A DNA stretch of 32,785 bases from Helicobacteraceae bacterium (GTDB lineage Bacteria > Campylobacterota > Campylobacteria > Campylobacterales > SZUA-545), in assembly GCA_031273735.1 (NCBI GenBank), contig JAISRI010000035.1, positions 1 through 32,785 of the forward strand, written 5' to 3'. The translations under genes and the position numbers were made by a program. Of the stretch, positions 31,146-32,785 are shown piece after piece. Below the pieces are notes generated by a model. That model had not been told where the DNA came from, did not search any database, and saw only the letters and a program-made list of their open reading frames with translations. How positions within the stretch are numbered: the stretch's first letter is position 1; every line of letters starts with the position of its first letter.

Positions 31146-32107
31146 TGCCGCTCCTCTAGCGCGATTGCGATTTGCGTTTCATAGTCTGCGCCGTAGAGCG
31201 CGGACATCACCGCCGTTTCAATGCCGCCCAAAGCCTCTACCGCTCGCGCTTCTTGCGCCGTAAAAAACGCCGCGCCGCTTCTTGCGCGTAAATCTTTGGA
31301 TTCGAGTTTCGCCGCTCTCTCGCGCAACTTCGGGTCTCTTTCAAACGACGCGCCCAATTCGCGGAGCTTTTGCGCTAGAGCTTGCGCCGCGCCGCTCTTT
31401 TTGGGCGCAATTTGAATATCTGAAACTTTAACCCCTTCGGGAACGCCGTCGACATAATCATCGTAGCGATCAAGAAACTTCGTAAAGTCCAACACAAAAC
31501 CTCTCGCTACTGGTTCTGTCTTTTTATAATTCTCTATCGCTATTTTTATTTTGTCGGCTTTTAACCATAGTTTTTTTATATTCCATTTCTTAATCGCTAA
31601 TTGTTTTGTGGTTTTTTTCGGATATATTTTATAAACGCTTTCAAATAATGTTTTATTTTCTTGCCGCGAAAACGCAAAATTAAAAAGTTCCCCCTTTACC
31701 CCCTCAAAAAGTAGATCTTCTTGTATGGGAGTATTTAAATTATTTAAAATATTTAATTGCGCGGGCGCCTGCGTTTCTATAATATGGGAATTGGTTTCAG
31801 AAGTATCATTTTGACACTTCAGAAGTGTCAATTTGACACTTTGCTCTATTGCGTTTTCGGTAAAAATTATCGCTCTATTTCTTCGATTGCCCGCATTTAT
31901 TATTAGCTCTTTCGCGTAAAGCCTTTTTAATATGCTCTTAACGCTATTTTCGCTTGTCATTAGCATTTGCGCTATCATTTTATTCGATAGCGAAAACTCG
32001 CCTTTTTCTATAATTTCGCCAAATATCAACCCCGATAAGAGCTTCTCGCTCGGCGTTAGTTTTTTGTCGTTCAAGAACCTATCGGTTGCAATTGCGTAGT
32101 TATACAT
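31142..32107 (-). CDS. Phage-type replication initiator with N-terminal winged helix
   Basis: 321 residues. N-terminal winged-helix domain (about 13-75: LTPSEKLLSGLIFGEI, then FSLSNKMIAQMLMTSENSVKSILKRLYAKELI). A low-complexity linker (about 85-135) follows. Next comes a segment KIYPKKTTKQLAIKKW (about 163-178) continuing to FTKFLDRYDDYVDG, the layout seen near the C-termini of phage replication proteins of the lambda-O/DnaT-like kind. A charged helical tail ends it. The linker is encoded by AT-rich DNA carrying palindromic iterons and three AT-rich 9-mers (31732-31841), a candidate origin inside the gene. The first 75 residues are paralogous to the next gene upstream, which it overlaps by 8 bases. 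Precise family unproven. Confidence 0.7.
   Translation of the reverse strand: MYNYAIATDRFLNDKKLTPSEKLLSGLIFGEIIEKGEFSLSNKMIAQMLMTSENSVKSILKRLYAKELIINAGNRRNRAIIFTENAIEQSVKLTLLKCQNDTSETNSHIIETQAPAQLNILNNLNTPIQEDLLFEGVKGELFNFAFSRQENKTLFESVYKIYPKKTTKQLAIKKWNIKKLWLKADKIKIAIENYKKTEPVARGFVLDFTKFLDRYDDYVDGVPEGVKVSDIQIAPKKSGAAQALAQKLRELGASFERDPKLRERAAKLESKDLRARSGAAFFTAQEARAVEALGGIETAVMSALYGADYETQIAIALEERQ
31732..31758. repeat. Three AT-rich 9-mers, candidate DNA-unwinding element
   Basis: TATTTAAAT (31732-31740), TATTTAAAA (31741-31749) and TATTTAATT (31750-31758) in tandem, without G or C. They lie 37 bases from the iterons, an arrangement like the AT-rich part of iteron origins. They encode the LNILNNLN stretch of the initiator. 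Confidence 0.55.
31796..31841. other. Two tandem 22-bp palindromic iterons, candidate replication origin
   Basis: Two 24-base copies at 31796-31819 and 31818-31841 repeat with a 22-base period and differ at two positions. Each contains an inverted repeat: the second is perfect, AAGTGTCA-ATT-TGACACTT; the first has one mismatch, AAGTATCA-TTT-TGACACTT. They lie in the linker-coding part of the replication gene, as lambda iterons lie inside gene O. Two turns of the helix per repeat would put bound proteins on the same face. Confidence 0.6.
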
Positions 32108-32357
32108 CGGCTCTCCACCATTTGGCTTTTATCAGCTCTTTATGCGATAGCTTCTCTAGCATAGGCGCAACGCTCTTGGCGGGAACGTTCAATATCCGCG
32201 CCAACTCCTCGTCCGTTAGCTCAAAGCCGCCTTTTAGCGCAAAATCGCCAAAAATTAGCCCAGCTAGGAGCTTCTCGTTTGCCGTTAGGCTCGTATCCGT
32301 CAATATCCTCATAGGCGTTATCGCTAACGCCTTTATCGTCTTTATATCGTTGGTCAT
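32100..32357 (-). CDS. Small winged-helix protein, paralogue of the initiator's DNA-binding domain
   Basis: 85 residues. From residue 23 on it matches the N-terminal domain of the downstream initiator (LTANEKLLAGLIFGD against LTPSEKLLSGLIFGE, and both have KELI after the recognition helix), then stops. So it is the DNA-binding part alone. It could bind the same sites and damp replication or control the operon (inference). It overlaps the initiator gene by 8 bases and the gene before it by ATGA. Confidence 0.75.
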   Translation of the reverse strand: MTNDIKTIKALAITPMRILTDTSLTANEKLLAGLIFGDFALKGGFELTDEELARILNVPAKSVAPMLEKLSHKELIKAKWWRADV

Positions 32358-32500
32358 TGTTTGTCCTTTTCTTGGGGTTCTATTGGCTTTTCGGTCGTTA
32401 ATTTGTTCGCCTTGTCGTTTTTCTCGCGGGCGAGCAGATCGGCAAGGCGTTTATCTAGTCCCGTCGTATCGAGGTGGTGGGTGTGGGGGCTTTCGCTCAT
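32354..32500 (-). CDS. Small hydrophilic protein of unknown function
   Basis: 48 residues from ATG 32498-32500: begins MSESPHTHHLDTTG and ends in a Lys/Glu/Pro-rich tail, very polar and probably disordered apart from LDKRLADLLAREK. A longer frame reaches upstream to 32689, but its extra part is Arg-rich and looks like a shadow of the overlapping gene. Its ATGA overlap with the next gene supports it being translated. It overlaps the 3' end of the upstream gene by 50 bases. Not recognised. Confidence 0.5.
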   Translation of the reverse strand: MSESPHTHHLDTTGLDKRLADLLAREKNDKANKLTTEKPIEPQEKDKQ

Positions 32501-32785
32501 TTTTTTGCCCTGTAGTTGAAAGTTGAAACGCCGGCACCGGATAAGCGTCCATATCCGTCTGCTCGCGAGTAAGCGCCGAAGCCGCCTTTGGCGCGAGCGC
32601 TCTAAGCTCTTCCTTGACGTAATATTTCGCGTCGTAAGCGTTAAGCGTAGCGATCGCGGCGGATAAAAACGCCTCCCAATCAATATCAACCTGCATACCG
32701 CTTACCGCTCCGATTTTATAAAAGTCGACAAGTCTCTCCTCTAGCGCTATTTTTAGCAAGGCGACGCTCTCGTCGGAGTCAATAA
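32451..32785 (-). CDS. Unknown protein of the mobile element, cut by the window edge
   Basis: The frame is open to the right edge (ending residues before the first listed start read IDSDESVALLKIAL), so the 5' end lies outside. Visible part about 111 residues: helical region EERLVDFYKIGAVSG, an acidic stretch and a second helix AFLSAAIATLNAYDAKYYVKEELRAL, then a Pro/Arg-rich tail PPHPPPRYDGTR. No known motif. First visible gene of the minus-strand element operon. Confidence 0.55.
   Translation of the reverse strand, partial: IDSDESVALLKIALEERLVDFYKIGAVSGMQVDIDWEAFLSAAIATLNAYDAKYYVKEELRALAPKAASALTREQTDMDAYPVPAFQLSTTGQKNERKPPHPPPRYDGTR

Noticed and set aside
32501..32689. Upstream extension of the small gene at 32354-32500
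   Set aside because: The extra 63 codons are Arg-rich and lie opposite in frame to a better-looking gene; the inner ATG is preferred.

Overview
The window looks like a chromosomal segment of a member of the Campylobacterota (Epsilonproteobacteria), of roughly even base composition. The evidence is gene order. The run lysA-pheA-hisC-fliF-fliG-fliH-dxs and the run flaG-fliD-fliS-fliT-like are arrangements known from Campylobacter and relatives. The tal-(pilT)-rplY-pth order recalls Helicobacter. Genes are tightly packed, and many neighbours share a 4-base ATGA stop/start overlap. No gene-free stretch exceeds 300 bases. I see no rRNA, tRNA or CRISPR array.

Layout. 1-1864: a class V aminotransferase cut by the left edge, then a HisZ-like protein. 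1888-3891 (minus): manC (GDP-mannose supply) followed by two small unknown genes. 4023-14398 (plus): lysine, phenylalanine and histidine biosynthesis enzymes, the flagellar MS-ring, switch and export genes fliF, fliG and fliH, dxs, then three unknown genes (a membrane protein, a small acidic protein and a likely outer-membrane protein). 14437-17927: three exported TPR proteins, one with about 19 repeats, all ending in the same Cys-containing cap. 17980-18171 holds a possible pseudogene remnant. 18217-20546 (minus): rplY, pth and an unknown exported protein. 20621-24429 (minus): nadK, uppP, tal and a pilT-type ATPase. 24541-28445 (minus): a late flagellar block (flaG, fliD, fliS, a fliT-like gene) and a flagellin-like gene with a good sigma-54 promoter; a small plus-strand membrane-protein gene lies in between. 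28554-29497 (plus): a small unknown gene and rsmD.

From about 29.5 kb to the right edge lies the end of an integrated mobile element. It holds repeat-rich DNA, a tyrosine integrase, an excisionase-like HTH protein, a phage-type replication initiator, a short paralogue of that initiator's DNA-binding domain, and two further small genes. All are on the minus strand and translationally coupled. Inside the initiator gene I see a candidate replication origin: two tandem 22-bp palindromic iterons beside three AT-rich 9-mers. This lambda-O-like layout, together with the domain-only paralogue, is the most interesting part of the window. The core genome is also strikingly rich in the octamer GCGATCGC, like the cyanobacterial HIP1 element.
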